Below, piece by piece: positions 1 through 8,032 of a stretch of 9,035 nucleotides of DNA. The position numbers and the translations under genes were made by a program. The stretch is from contig JAEWCE010000078.1 of the NCBI GenBank assembly GCA_023390785.1, positions 1 to 9,035 on the forward strand, in the 5' to 3' direction. Source of the stretch: Pseudomonadota bacterium. GTDB taxonomy: Bacteria; Pseudomonadota; Alphaproteobacteria; Rhizobiales; Devosiaceae. The stretch's first letter is position 1, and every line of letters starts with the position of its first letter. Below the pieces are notes generated by a model that saw only the letters and a program-made list of their open reading frames with translations, ran no database searches and was not told the origin of the DNA.

Positions 1-12
1 CCAATATTTCGA

Positions 13-33
13 TTTCTGAAACAAGTTCAGAAA
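13..33 (+). promoter_or_regulatory. Hairpin in the groES 5' leader
   Basis: A perfect 8-bp inverted repeat (TTTCTGAA at 13-20, TTCAGAAA at 26-33, 5-nt loop) ends three bases before the groES Shine-Dalgarno. It is not the CIRCE operator (TTAGCACTC-N9-GAGTGCTAA), and no CIRCE arm is visible in the 48 bases present. A second, mutually exclusive pairing is possible: CAAGT at 22-26 with ACTTG at 43-47 would enclose the ribosome binding site. The repeat is seen directly. A role as operator, mRNA stabiliser or temperature-sensitive leader is inference. Confidence 0.5.
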
Positions 34-36
34 CTT

Positions 37-43
37 AGGAGGA
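37..43 (+). promoter_or_regulatory. groES ribosome binding site
   Basis: AGGAGGA at 37-43 lies 5-6 bases before the ATG at 49. It is a near-perfect Shine-Dalgarno, as expected for an abundantly made chaperonin, and it fixes the groES start. Confidence 0.85.
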
Positions 44-48
44 CTTGC

Positions 49-336
49 ATGAACTTCCGTCCGCTTCACGACCGCGTGGTCGTCCGCCGTGTCGACAGCG
101 AGGAGAAATCCGCTGGCGGCATCATCATCCCCGATACGGCCAAGGAAAAGCCCTCCGAGGGCGTGATCGAGGCCGTCGGCCCCGGCGCCCGTGACGAGTC
201 CGGCAAGGTGCAGCCGCTCGACGTCAAGGTCGGTGACCGCATCCTGTTCGGCAAGTGGAGCGGCACTGAGGTCAAGCTCGACGGCAAAGACCTGCTGATC
301 ATGAAGGAAACCGACATCATGGGCGTGATCGGCTAA
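49..336 (+). CDS. groES: Co-chaperonin GroES (Hsp10)
   Basis: GroES forms the seven-membered lid that caps the GroEL folding chamber in the cytoplasm. The 95-residue product has the normal family length and begins MNFRPLHDRVVVRR, the classic GroES opening. The mobile loop that contacts GroEL lies around residues 16-33 (EEKSAGGIIIPDTAKEKP). It is followed by the SEGVIEAVGPG strand and the VGDRILFGKWSGTEVK core, and the protein ends in DIMGVIG. The ATG has a very strong ribosome binding site. groEL follows after 46 bp on the same strand with no terminator between them, so the two form the usual operon. The upstream promoter lies mostly outside the window. Identification is essentially certain. 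Confidence 0.98.
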   Translation: MNFRPLHDRVVVRRVDSEEKSAGGIIIPDTAKEKPSEGVIEAVGPGARDESGKVQPLDVKVGDRILFGKWSGTEVKLDGKDLLIMKETDIMGVIG

Positions 337-382
337 ACGCCGTCCTCCCCGATCGTCCCCCATTTTCGAAGGAGCGCCTCAG

Positions 383-2023
<1,641 letters not shown>

Positions 2024-2051
2024 GTCCAGCCAACCAGGCCCTGTCATAAGC

Positions 2052-2084
2052 AACGGCGCGGTGGGCAACCCCCGCGCCGTTTTT
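2052..2084 (+). terminator. Intrinsic terminator of groESL
   Basis: A 10-bp perfect stem pairs AACGGCGCGG (2052-2061) with CCGCGCCGTT (2072-2081) across a 10-base loop, and runs into a short T tract (2080-2084). It begins 28 bp after the groEL stop. This is a textbook rho-independent terminator and separates groESL from the following gene. Confidence 0.88.
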
Positions 2085-2201
2085 GTGGACAGGACTATAA
2101 CAATTCAGCTTCGAGCCGAGGGCGGGCAGACGGGCCTGAATCCGCCCCACCTCCGCCGTCATTGGCGGTCACGCTTGGCCGCCCAGCCGGAGATTCTCGC
2201 C

Positions 2202-2678
2202 ATGCGCATCCTGACCTTCGCCCTGCTCGCCGCGCTCCCCGCCCTCCCCGCGCTGGCGGCGCAGCCGGACTATCTGGATGACCGTTCCACTCCGCAAGCG
2301 GTGATCTCGTCGTTCTACAATGCGATCAACCGGCAGGAATATGCGCGCGCCTGGTCGTACTACCAGGACGGGCAAGGCGTGCCGAAATTTGCGGCGTTCG
2401 TGAAGGGCTACCAGGATACGGCGTCGGTCAGGGTCGGCTTCGGCCAGCCGGCGCAGGAAGGCGCGGCCGGCAGCACCTACTGGACGCTTCCGGTCAGCCT
2501 CGATGCGGTCGACCGCGCCGGCAGGCATAGCTATTTCTCGGGCTGCTATACGCTCAGGCTCGCCAACCCGGCGATCCAGGCCGCGCCGCCGTTCCGGCCG
2601 CTGCACATCGTCGAAGGCCACCTCAGCAAGGCCAATGGCGCCGGCCCGTCGTTCGCGCCGGCAAAGTGCACGCCATAG
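2202..2678 (+). CDS. Exported small protein of unknown function
   Basis: The 158-residue product starts with a clear signal peptide (MRILTFALLAALPALPALAA), with a likely signal peptidase I site after ALA near residue 19. It should therefore be periplasmic or secreted. The mature part opens with YLDDRSTPQAVISSFYNAIN, followed by RQEYARAWSYY and a PPFRPLHI motif near the C-terminus. This layout recalls an alphaproteobacterial family of small periplasmic proteins also seen as the N-terminal part of some DUF1176-type proteins; that link is from memory and tentative. Two cysteines (115 and 156) could form a disulfide. I chose the ATG at 2202 rather than upstream in-frame starts because it begins the signal peptide, has GGAG about 9 bases upstream, and lies beyond the groEL terminator. 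No catalytic motif is recognisable and I assign no function. Confidence 0.8.
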   Translation: MRILTFALLAALPALPALAAQPDYLDDRSTPQAVISSFYNAINRQEYARAWSYYQDGQGVPKFAAFVKGYQDTASVRVGFGQPAQEGAAGSTYWTLPVSLDAVDRAGRHSYFSGCYTLRLANPAIQAAPPFRPLHIVEGHLSKANGAGPSFAPAKCTP

Positions 2679-2680
2679 GC

Positions 2681-2696
2681 CGGGCAAATTGGCCCG
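2681..2696 (+). terminator. Possible weak terminator hairpin
   Basis: CGGGC (2681-2685) pairs with GCCCG (2692-2696) across a 6-base loop, two bases after the stop codon of the exported-protein gene. There is no T tract, so it may only be an mRNA 3' end or a chance hairpin. Confidence 0.3.
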
Positions 2697-2759
2697 ATGC
2701 CGGCATCATCCTGTTTACCTTTTGGGGTCAGGGTATGCCCATATTCGGGGCAAGATTTG

Positions 2760-2915
2760 ATGTCGTTCATTCGCTTTTTAGGCGCGCTTTTGCGGCGCGC
2801 GACAAAGTCGCTTTTCGACACTGCGTCCGGCAGCGAAACGCCGGCGCCACCGCCGGAACCAGCCGTCCTGCCGCAATTGTCGACCCGCGTTGCGGCCCCG
2901 CGCGACGGCGGCTAG
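2760..2915 (+). CDS. Doubtful 51-residue hypothetical protein
   Basis: An ATG at 2760 opens a 51-codon frame (MSFIRFLGALLRRATKSLF...). It has a basic, possibly amphipathic N-terminal helix and a proline-rich second half (SETPAPPPEPAVLP). Third codon positions are mostly G or C, as in real genes here. Its TAG (2913-2915) shares the CTAG tetranucleotide with the stop of the opposing permease gene. Against it are a weak ribosome binding site (GGGG about 9 bases upstream) and two hairpins inside its first third: GCGCGC at 2782-2787 with 2795-2800, and GCGAC/GTCGC at 2799-2811. The second is followed by TTTT and looks like a terminator. I do not recognise a family. It could be a small membrane-associated protein or non-coding DNA. 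Confidence 0.3.
   Translation: MSFIRFLGALLRRATKSLFDTASGSETPAPPPEPAVLPQLSTRVAAPRDGG
2799..2815 (+). terminator. Possible compact terminator hairpin
   Basis: GCGAC (2799-2803), loop AAA, GTCGC (2807-2811), then TTTT (2812-2815). The shape is that of a small intrinsic terminator on the plus strand and it could end transcripts coming from the exported-protein gene. It lies within the doubtful 51-codon frame, so only one of the two readings is likely to be right. Confidence 0.4.
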
Positions 2916-3664
2916 TGCACCAGCAATAGCCGTCCGGCGAGGATCAGCGATACCACCATGACCAGCGGCCGGATCAGCCGCGCGCCGAACCGGATGCCGG
3001 TCAGCGCGCCGAGATAGCCGCCGGCCAGCTGGCCCACGGCCATGGCCAGCGCTGCCGGCCACAGCACGTCGCCCGAGGGGATGAACAGCGCCAGCGCCCC
3101 CAGGTTGGAGGCGAGGTTGACGACCTTCGTATTTGCGGCGGCGCGGGTGACGCCCAGTCCGAACAGGGCAACGAACCCCATGGTCAGGAAGGAGCCGGTA
3201 CCCGGTCCGAACGCGCCGTCGTAAAAGCCCGCCGCCATGCCAAGCACCGGCACAAAGCCGGTCCAGCCCAGCCGGGCGCGGCGGTCGTCGTCGCCAAGGC
3301 GCGGCGCCAGCATGAAATAGAGGGCGATGACGATCAGCGCCACGGGCACCACCACCGACAGCACCGACACGTCGATCTGCTTGACGACGAAAGCGCCGAC
3401 AAACGCGGCGGCAAAGGTCGCCGGAACGGCCAGGGCCAGGGCCCGCAGCGAGGCATAGCCCTTGCGCCAATAGGTGGTGGCGGCCATGGCGGTGCCGATG
3501 ACCCCCTGCACCTTGTTGGTGCCGAGGGCGGCGATCGGCGGCACGCCGGCCGCCAGCAGGGCTGGCAGCGCGATCAGCCCGCCGCCGCCGGCAATGGCAT
3601 CGACGAAGCCGGCCAGCATACCGGCGCCCGCCAGCGCCAGCAGGGTCAGCGGCTCGAGCAGCAT
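2912..3664 (-). CDS. TauE/SafE family (YfcA-type) membrane permease
   Basis: The 250-residue protein is almost entirely hydrophobic, with about seven or eight membrane segments. It carries the two repeated halves typical of the TauE/SafE (TSUP) family. The first half has AGFVDAIAGGGGLIALPALL (residues 18-37) and ALGTNKVQG (46-54). The second has GFYDGAFGPGTGSFL (146-160) and ANTKVVNLASNLGAL (177-191). These match the YfcA-like branch. Family members export or import sulfite, sulfoacetate and related organosulfur anions across the inner membrane, but the substrate cannot be told from sequence. The ATG at 3664 has no strong Shine-Dalgarno. It starts directly at a hydrophobic segment that fits the family start. 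The gene is divergent from gtrA across 246 bp. Its stop codon overlaps that of a doubtful opposing frame. Confidence 0.92.
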   Translation of the reverse strand: MLLEPLTLLALAGAGMLAGFVDAIAGGGGLIALPALLAAGVPPIAALGTNKVQGVIGTAMAATTYWRKGYASLRALALAVPATFAAAFVGAFVVKQIDVSVLSVVVPVALIVIALYFMLAPRLGDDDRRARLGWTGFVPVLGMAAGFYDGAFGPGTGSFLTMGFVALFGLGVTRAAANTKVVNLASNLGALALFIPSGDVLWPAALAMAVGQLAGGYLGALTGIRFGARLIRPLVMVVSLILAGRLLLVH

Positions 3665-3910
3665 CGGCGGTGAGCAGTCTGGAGCGGGAAAGAACGTCGC
3701 ATTGCCGGATCGCCATGTCGCGGCAACCCTGCCGCAGCGCCGCTCCCTGCTACACCGAAGCCCCCGGGCCCGCCAGCGGCAACATTGCGCCCTGCCGCGT
3801 CAACCTTTATGAGGCAGGAACGTTCAGGCCATGATGCCGGTTGTTGCCTTGTCGCGTTTTCCAACCGGGATGCCGCCTGCTCTGCCTCTGACGCTCCGAG
3901 GGCCGCCTGC

Positions 3911-4324
3911 GTGAACCCCACTGTCCGCAAATTTTTGCTGTTCGCGATCGCCGGCGGCGCCGGGTTCGTTACCGATACGGCGGTGCTGTACCTGCTCAAG
4001 GGTGCGCTCGGGCCGTACGGGGCGCGCGTGGTGTCGTTCCTCGTGGGCGTTGCCACCACCTGGATCATCAATCGCTCGCTGGCCTTCCGCGGCCAGCTCA
4101 AGGGTGTGCCGATCTGGCGCGAATTCCTCAACTATCTCGGGGCGATGATCCTGGGCGGGGCGGTCAACTACATCATCTACGCGGCGCTGGTGGCCACCGT
4201 GCCGATCGTCGCCCAATACCTGATCCTGGGCGTCGCGGCCGGCGTTGCCGGCGGCATGATCGTCAATTTCCTGCTCGCCGACAAACTGGTGTTCAAGTCG
4301 CGCGTGCCGCCGCAATCGGTGTAG
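3911..4324 (+). CDS. GtrA-family membrane protein
   Basis: The 137-residue product has four hydrophobic segments and the hallmarks of the GtrA-like family: RKFLLFAIAGGAGFVTDTAV (residues 6-25), TWIINRSLAFRG (50-61), NYIIYAAL (86-93) and a closing NFLLADKLVFKS (119-130). GtrA proteins are small inner-membrane proteins proposed to move lipid-linked sugars for cell-surface glycan or O-antigen modification. No glycosyltransferase partner is next to it here. I chose the GTG at 3911, with GAGG about 9 bases upstream, because the family pattern starts only a few residues later. An upstream in-frame ATG at 3809 would add 34 residues with no family resemblance. A weak promoter-like pair (TTGCGC at 3785-3790, TTATGA at 3807-3812, 16-bp spacer) lies upstream. 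Confidence 0.88.
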   Translation: MNPTVRKFLLFAIAGGAGFVTDTAVLYLLKGALGPYGARVVSFLVGVATTWIINRSLAFRGQLKGVPIWREFLNYLGAMILGGAVNYIIYAALVATVPIVAQYLILGVAAGVAGGMIVNFLLADKLVFKSRVPPQSV

Positions 4325-4344
4325 CGGCGGCCCCTCCACGCCGC

Positions 4345-4464
4345 CTTTCCATGCATTTCCACAACGTCATTCCCGCGCAGGCGGGAATCCAGGCGGAATG
4401 TTCGGACATCCGTGCGCCCGGTCTGGATTCCCGCCTTCGCGGGAATGACGATGTGGATGGAAAG
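4345..4464. repeat. Long inverted-repeat element with nested hairpins
   Basis: Two 35-base arms (4358-4392 and 4423-4457) are inverted copies matching at 33 of 35 positions around a 30-base centre. Each arm contains its own perfect 8-bp hairpin, ATTCCCGC/GCGGGAAT with a 4-base loop (GCAG on the left, CTTC on the right). Outside the arms the 8-base CTTTCCAT (4345-4352) matches ATGGAAAG (4457-4464), offset on the left by five extra bases. The core CGTCATTCCCGCG is, from general knowledge, a common dispersed intergenic repeat of many proteobacteria. It lies between the convergent ends of gtrA and hisG and may also stop transcription from both sides. It encodes no transposase. Confidence 0.85.
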
Positions 4465-4520
4465 CAGTGCGGTGGCGACTAGAGCATGCTTCTTGTCCTG
4501 GCCCCCGGTATTGCTCGTCC

Positions 4521-5249
4521 TTACAACTGCGTCGAAATCCCTGGCGCAACGCCGCCCATGATCGACAGCAGGGCTTCGAGCTGCGCCTTTTTCAGCGGCG
4601 TCCAGTCGGCGGCGCGGCTGACGATCAAATGCGCTTCGCTCTTCATGATCACGCCGTCCTCGAGGATGCGCAGCGCATTGGCCTGCAGCGTCTCGCCCGA
4701 GGAGGTGATGTCGACAATGAGGTCGGCGGCCCCCGCTGCGGGCGCCGCCTCGGTGGCGCCCGCGCTCTCGACGATGCGGTATTCGGCAATGCCCCATTCG
4801 GCGAAGAATTTGCGCGTCAAGTGCACGTATTTGGTGGCGACGCGCAGCCAGCGGCCGTGGCGATAGCGGAAGTCGGAGGCAACGTCGGCGAGGTCGGCCA
4901 TGTGGGTCACGTCGATCCAGGCGTCGGGCACCGCCACCACCACGTCGGCGCGGCCGAACTCCAGCGGCTTCACCAGCACCACCTTGGCGACGCCGTTCTC
5001 GGCCGCCTCGTGGATCAAGTCGGAGCCGGTGACGCCGATGTCGATGGCACCGGTGATCAGCTCGCGGGCGATCTCGGCGGCCGGATAGAAGCGCACCGAC
5101 ACCCCGGCCTGGTTCTTGATGGCGCCGACATAGGAGCGCGCCCCGCCCGGCCGGGTGATCGGAAGCCGCGACTCGCCGAAGACGCGGCGCGTCTCCTCCT
5201 CGAGCCGGCCCTTGCTCGGCACCGCCAGAATCAGCGCTTCCTCAGCCAT
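4521..5249 (-). CDS. hisG: ATP phosphoribosyltransferase, short-form catalytic subunit
   Basis: HisG joins ATP and PRPP to make phosphoribosyl-ATP, the first and feedback-controlled step of histidine biosynthesis. The 242-residue protein shows the N-terminal PSKGRL motif (11-16), DIGVTGSDL (70-78), and the PRPP-binding signature around DLIVDITSSGETLQANAL (176-193). It stops soon after, so it lacks the roughly 80-residue C-terminal regulatory domain of long HisG. This is the short form, which needs HisZ for activity and histidine inhibition. The ATG at 5249 lies inside the end of hisZ: the two share the eight bases ATGGCTGA, which suggests translational coupling. AGGAGG lies about 12 bases upstream. 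A further in-frame ATG 15 codons upstream is less likely because the added residues lie deep in hisZ and do not resemble HisG. Last gene of the operon. Confidence 0.96.
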   Translation of the reverse strand: MAEEALILAVPSKGRLEEETRRVFGESRLPITRPGGARSYVGAIKNQAGVSVRFYPAAEIARELITGAIDIGVTGSDLIHEAAENGVAKVVLVKPLEFGRADVVVAVPDAWIDVTHMADLADVASDFRYRHGRWLRVATKYVHLTRKFFAEWGIAEYRIVESAGATEAAPAAGAADLIVDITSSGETLQANALRILEDGVIMKSEAHLIVSRAADWTPLKKAQLEALLSIMGGVAPGISTQL

Positions 5250-6342
5250 TGCTGCGCGTCGCCTCCTGCTCCAGCCGGTCGGTCCACAGGGCACAGCCCG
5301 AAGCCGTCACCGGCTCGGTGGCGCCCAGTCGGTTGAGCAGCCGGTCGTATTCGCCGCCCGAGGCGAGGATGTCGCCGGCCTCGCCGGTCATCTCGAACAC
5401 CACGCCGGTATAATAATCGAGGCGCGGCGCGAAACTTGCGTCGAACACCACCGTTGCCTTGGGCGACAGCGCGATCAGGGCGGCGGCGTGCGAGCGCACG
5501 GTATTGAGGCTGTCCTCTATGTCGATGCCGGCCTTGCGGGTCATCTGGTAGATGCGGTCGAGCGCCCGCTGCGGCACGTCGACGATCGACAGATATTCGA
5601 CCAGCAGTGCCACCATCTCGTCGGGAATGGGCGAGGCGTCGAGCGCCTGCTTTTCGATGTAGCGTTCGGCGATCTCTTCGGGCAGGCGCGAGCCGACGAG
5701 GCTCAGGCCCGACTGCAGCATGTTGTCGGTGACGATCTCGATGATGGTTTCGCGCGCATCGGGCGCGGCGCCGGCGACGCGCTGCTCCGGGTTGGTCAGG
5801 CGCTGCATCAGCCGCTGCATCGAGGCCGGATTGCCGAAGCGGTGGCGGATGCGGGCCTGCCAGTGGTCGGAAATGCCCATGGCGGCAAGGAACGTCTCGA
5901 ACAGGCCGACGCCGCCCAGCCGGATGTTGGGGGCGGTGACGTCGTAGATCGCCAAGGCCCAGCGGGCAAAGGTCAGCACCTGGTCGAGTGCCGAAGCGGC
6001 GTCGGGCTGGCCGAGCAGCTCCAGTCCGGCCTGGTCGTACTCGACTGGAACGCCGTCCTCCTGGCGGAAGATGGGGCCCAGATAGGTGAAGGCGCCGGGC
6101 ACGCCCACCATGCCGTCGTCGAGATAGGATTTGGCGATCGGCAGGGTGAAGTCGGGCCTGAGGCAATATTCGACGCCGTCATTGGCGGTGGTCAGCAGCA
6201 ATTGCCGGCCGAACTCCTCGCCGGCAAGATCGAGATAGGGTCCGGCCGGCAGCAGCAGGGGCGGCGCGACGCGCTGCACGGTCTTGCTCTCGACCAGCCG
6301 GACCATGGCGCCGCGGCGCTCGCTGGGCGTCTTGGCCACCAT
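5242..6342 (-). CDS. hisZ: ATP phosphoribosyltransferase regulatory subunit HisZ
   Basis: HisZ is a catalytically dead relative of the histidyl-tRNA synthetase core. It assembles with short HisG into a hetero-octamer and confers activity and histidine feedback. The 366-residue product has class II-like segments: LRPDFTLPIA (61-70), TYLGPIFRQED (86-96) as a shortened motif 2, EYDQAGLELLG (101-111), LDYYTG (308-313) and GGEYDRLL (329-336). It has no C-terminal anticodon-binding domain, which separates it from true HisRS. I chose the ATG at 6342 because it overlaps the hisS stop as TGATG, a typical coupled junction. A start 26 codons upstream would add an arginine-rich stretch lying in hisS. Its tail overlaps hisG by 8 bp. 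It lies directly between its paralogue hisS and its partner hisG. Confidence 0.95.
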   Translation of the reverse strand: MVAKTPSERRGAMVRLVESKTVQRVAPPLLLPAGPYLDLAGEEFGRQLLLTTANDGVEYCLRPDFTLPIAKSYLDDGMVGVPGAFTYLGPIFRQEDGVPVEYDQAGLELLGQPDAASALDQVLTFARWALAIYDVTAPNIRLGGVGLFETFLAAMGISDHWQARIRHRFGNPASMQRLMQRLTNPEQRVAGAAPDARETIIEIVTDNMLQSGLSLVGSRLPEEIAERYIEKQALDASPIPDEMVALLVEYLSIVDVPQRALDRIYQMTRKAGIDIEDSLNTVRSHAAALIALSPKATVVFDASFAPRLDYYTGVVFEMTGEAGDILASGGEYDRLLNRLGATEPVTASGCALWTDRLEQEATRSNG

Positions 6343-7781
6343 CAGCCCGCCGTCCGCATCCGCGCCACTGCGGGGATCCTGCTCAGCTCGGCGACGAGGT
6401 CGGCGCGATCGGCGGTCCACTGGCCGGGCCGCTCGGCGACGTAGGCCTCGCGGCTCTCGATGCCCTTGGCCTTCTGCGCGCCGGCCTCGAGGTCCTTGAT
6501 GGTGACACGGCCCTCGGCGCGCTCGTTGGAGCCGACGATCACCGCCGCGGCGGCGTGGCGGCGGTCGGCATATTTCATCTGCGCATTCATGCCGGACGAA
6601 CCCAGGTACATCTCGGCGCGGATGCCGGCCTGGCGCAGCTCGGCGGTCAGCTTCTGGTAGTCGGCGATGGCCGCTGCGTCGCGGTCGAGCACCAGCACCA
6701 CCACCGGCCCCGCCTGCGGCTCGGCATCAAGCAGGCCGGTCAGCTTCAGCGCAGTCGCCAGGCGCGACACGCCGATGGAAAATCCCGTCGCCGGCACCGG
6801 CTCGGCGCGGAACCGCGACACCAGCCCATCATAGCGCCCGCCGCCGCCGACGGCGCCGAACACCACCGGCTGGCCCTTCTCGTTGGACACCTGGAACGTC
6901 AGTTCAATCTCGAACACGGGCCCTGTGTAATATTCGAGGCCCCGCACGACCGAGGGCTCGATGCGGATGCGCGCGGCATCATAGCCGGCAGCATCGAACA
7001 TGCCGCGCATGGCGGTCAGTTCCTGCACGCCGGGATTGTCCGCCGGCGGGTTGCCGGCGATGTAGTCCATCACCACGCCGCGCTGGCTGGCGCTGAGGCC
7101 GGCCCCCTTGGTGAAGTCGCCGCTCTCGTCCTTGCGGCCCTCGCCGAGCAGCAGCTCGACCCCGTCGGTGCCGAATTTGTCGAGCTTGTCGATGGCGCGC
7201 AGCACGCTCAGCTTGGCGCCGGCGTCGACGACGCCCGCCGCCTCCAGCACGCCGTCCAGCACCTTGCGGTTGTTGACCTTGACCACGTACTTCCCGCCCA
7301 GTCCGAGCGCGTCAATGGTGTCGGCCATCATCATGCACATTTCCGCGTCGGCCTCGGGACCGGCGGCGCCGACGGTATCGGCGTCGAACTGCATGAACTG
7401 GCGAAAGCGTCCGGGGCCCGGCTTCTCGTTACGGAACACGTAGCCCGCCCGGTACGACCGGAACGGCTTGGGCAACCGGTCGTAATGCTGGGCGAAATAG
7501 CGGGCGAGCGGCGCCGTCAGATCGTAGCGCAGGCTCATCCACTGCTCGTCGTCGTCCCTGAGCGAGAACACGCCGGCATTGGGCCGGTCGGTATCGGGCA
7601 GGAACTTGCCGAGCGTCTCGGTGTATTCGAGCAGCGGGGTTTCCACCGGGTCGAAGCCATAGCGCTCATAGACGCGCCGGATGGTCGCGAGCATGCGATC
7701 GACCGCCGCGATATCGGCGGGCGCGCGGTCCTCGAAACCGCGGGGGAGTCGCGCCTCGATCAGCGTGCTGCGGTCAGCCAT
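6342..7781 (-). CDS. hisS: Histidyl-tRNA synthetase
   Basis: This class II synthetase charges tRNA-His with histidine in the cytoplasm. The 479-residue protein carries motif 1 around GFDPVETPLLEY (42-53), LRYDLTAPLARY (84-95), motif 2 with YVFRNEKPGPGRFRQFMQFD (114-133), the histidine-binding segments RGLEYYTGPVFEI (280-292) and GGGGRYDGL (312-320), and motif 3 GFSIGVSRL (333-341). An anticodon-binding domain follows from about residue 360 to 450. The motif 2 loop differs from the RHERPQ type of E. coli and resembles the divergent alphaproteobacterial clade. The ATG at 7781 precedes MADRSTLIEARLPRGFEDR, a normal N-terminus; the ribosome binding site is weak (TTGGGAA). A poor promoter match (TTGTCT at 7836-7831, TAGGAA at 7813-7808, 17-bp spacer, minus strand) lies upstream. 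First gene of hisS-hisZ-hisG. Confidence 0.96.
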   Translation of the reverse strand: MADRSTLIEARLPRGFEDRAPADIAAVDRMLATIRRVYERYGFDPVETPLLEYTETLGKFLPDTDRPNAGVFSLRDDDEQWMSLRYDLTAPLARYFAQHYDRLPKPFRSYRAGYVFRNEKPGPGRFRQFMQFDADTVGAAGPEADAEMCMMMADTIDALGLGGKYVVKVNNRKVLDGVLEAAGVVDAGAKLSVLRAIDKLDKFGTDGVELLLGEGRKDESGDFTKGAGLSASQRGVVMDYIAGNPPADNPGVQELTAMRGMFDAAGYDAARIRIEPSVVRGLEYYTGPVFEIELTFQVSNEKGQPVVFGAVGGGGRYDGLVSRFRAEPVPATGFSIGVSRLATALKLTGLLDAEPQAGPVVVLVLDRDAAAIADYQKLTAELRQAGIRAEMYLGSSGMNAQMKYADRRHAAAAVIVGSNERAEGRVTIKDLEAGAQKAKGIESREAYVAERPGQWTADRADLVAELSRIPAVARMRTAG

Positions 7782-7862
7782 TCAGTGGGGTTCCCAAACG
7801 TGCGCCGTTCCTAAAGGAAACGGGATTTCCAGACAAGAAGCGCCAGTTTTTATGGTTCAGCG

Positions 7863-7974
7863 GTTTTGGTTGGCGCTCCGGCCGACCGATCCCAAACGGG
7901 CTCGCTCAGCCAACCGCTGTTTTGGTTGGCGCTCTGGCCGACCGATCCCAAACGGGCTCGCTCGGGCCACCGCT
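7863..7974. repeat. Two-copy 56-bp tandem duplication
   Basis: The unit 7863-7918 is repeated at 7919-7974. The first 45 bases (GTTTTGGTTGGCGCT... to GCTCGCTC) match with a single change, C at 7879 against T at 7935; the last 11 differ at three positions. GCCAACC (7909-7915) at the end of copy 1 is an inverted match to GGTTGGC (7924-7930) in copy 2, giving a 7-bp hairpin across the junction with an 8-base loop. The period is not a multiple of three, so the repeat does not keep a reading frame. Origin and role are unknown; it lies some 80 bp upstream of the hisS start. Confidence 0.9.
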
Positions 7975-8032
7975 GGTGATGTTGCGAACGCGCCACAGAT
8001 CGGCGGGTGCGTCAGCCTGCCGCAGAATCCGC

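Noticed and set aside
1..48. CIRCE operator upstream of groES
   Set aside because: Neither TTAGCACTC nor GAGTGCTAA is present in the visible leader. It may exist further upstream, outside the window.
2546..2821. Minus-strand frame with two CPxYG motifs that suggest a zinc ribbon
   Set aside because: The second half is antisense to the exported-protein gene, no ribosome binding site is evident, and the CPxYG spacing comes from a short non-coding stretch, so it is probably coincidence.
3809..3910. An upstream ATG (3809) as the start of the GtrA-family gene
   Set aside because: The 34 extra residues are polar, cysteine-containing and unlike any GtrA N-terminus. The GTG at 3911 has a suitable GAGG and sits just before the family's first membrane segment.
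5155..7814. Long plus-strand open frames (5155-6444 and 6555-7814) opposite hisZ and hisS
   Set aside because: They are antisense shadows rich in His, Gln, Gly and Ala without recognisable domains or ribosome binding sites; the minus-strand his genes account for the DNA.
7863..7974. CRISPR array or phage attachment site
   Set aside because: There are only two adjoining copies with no unique spacers, no cas genes and no integrase or tRNA nearby.
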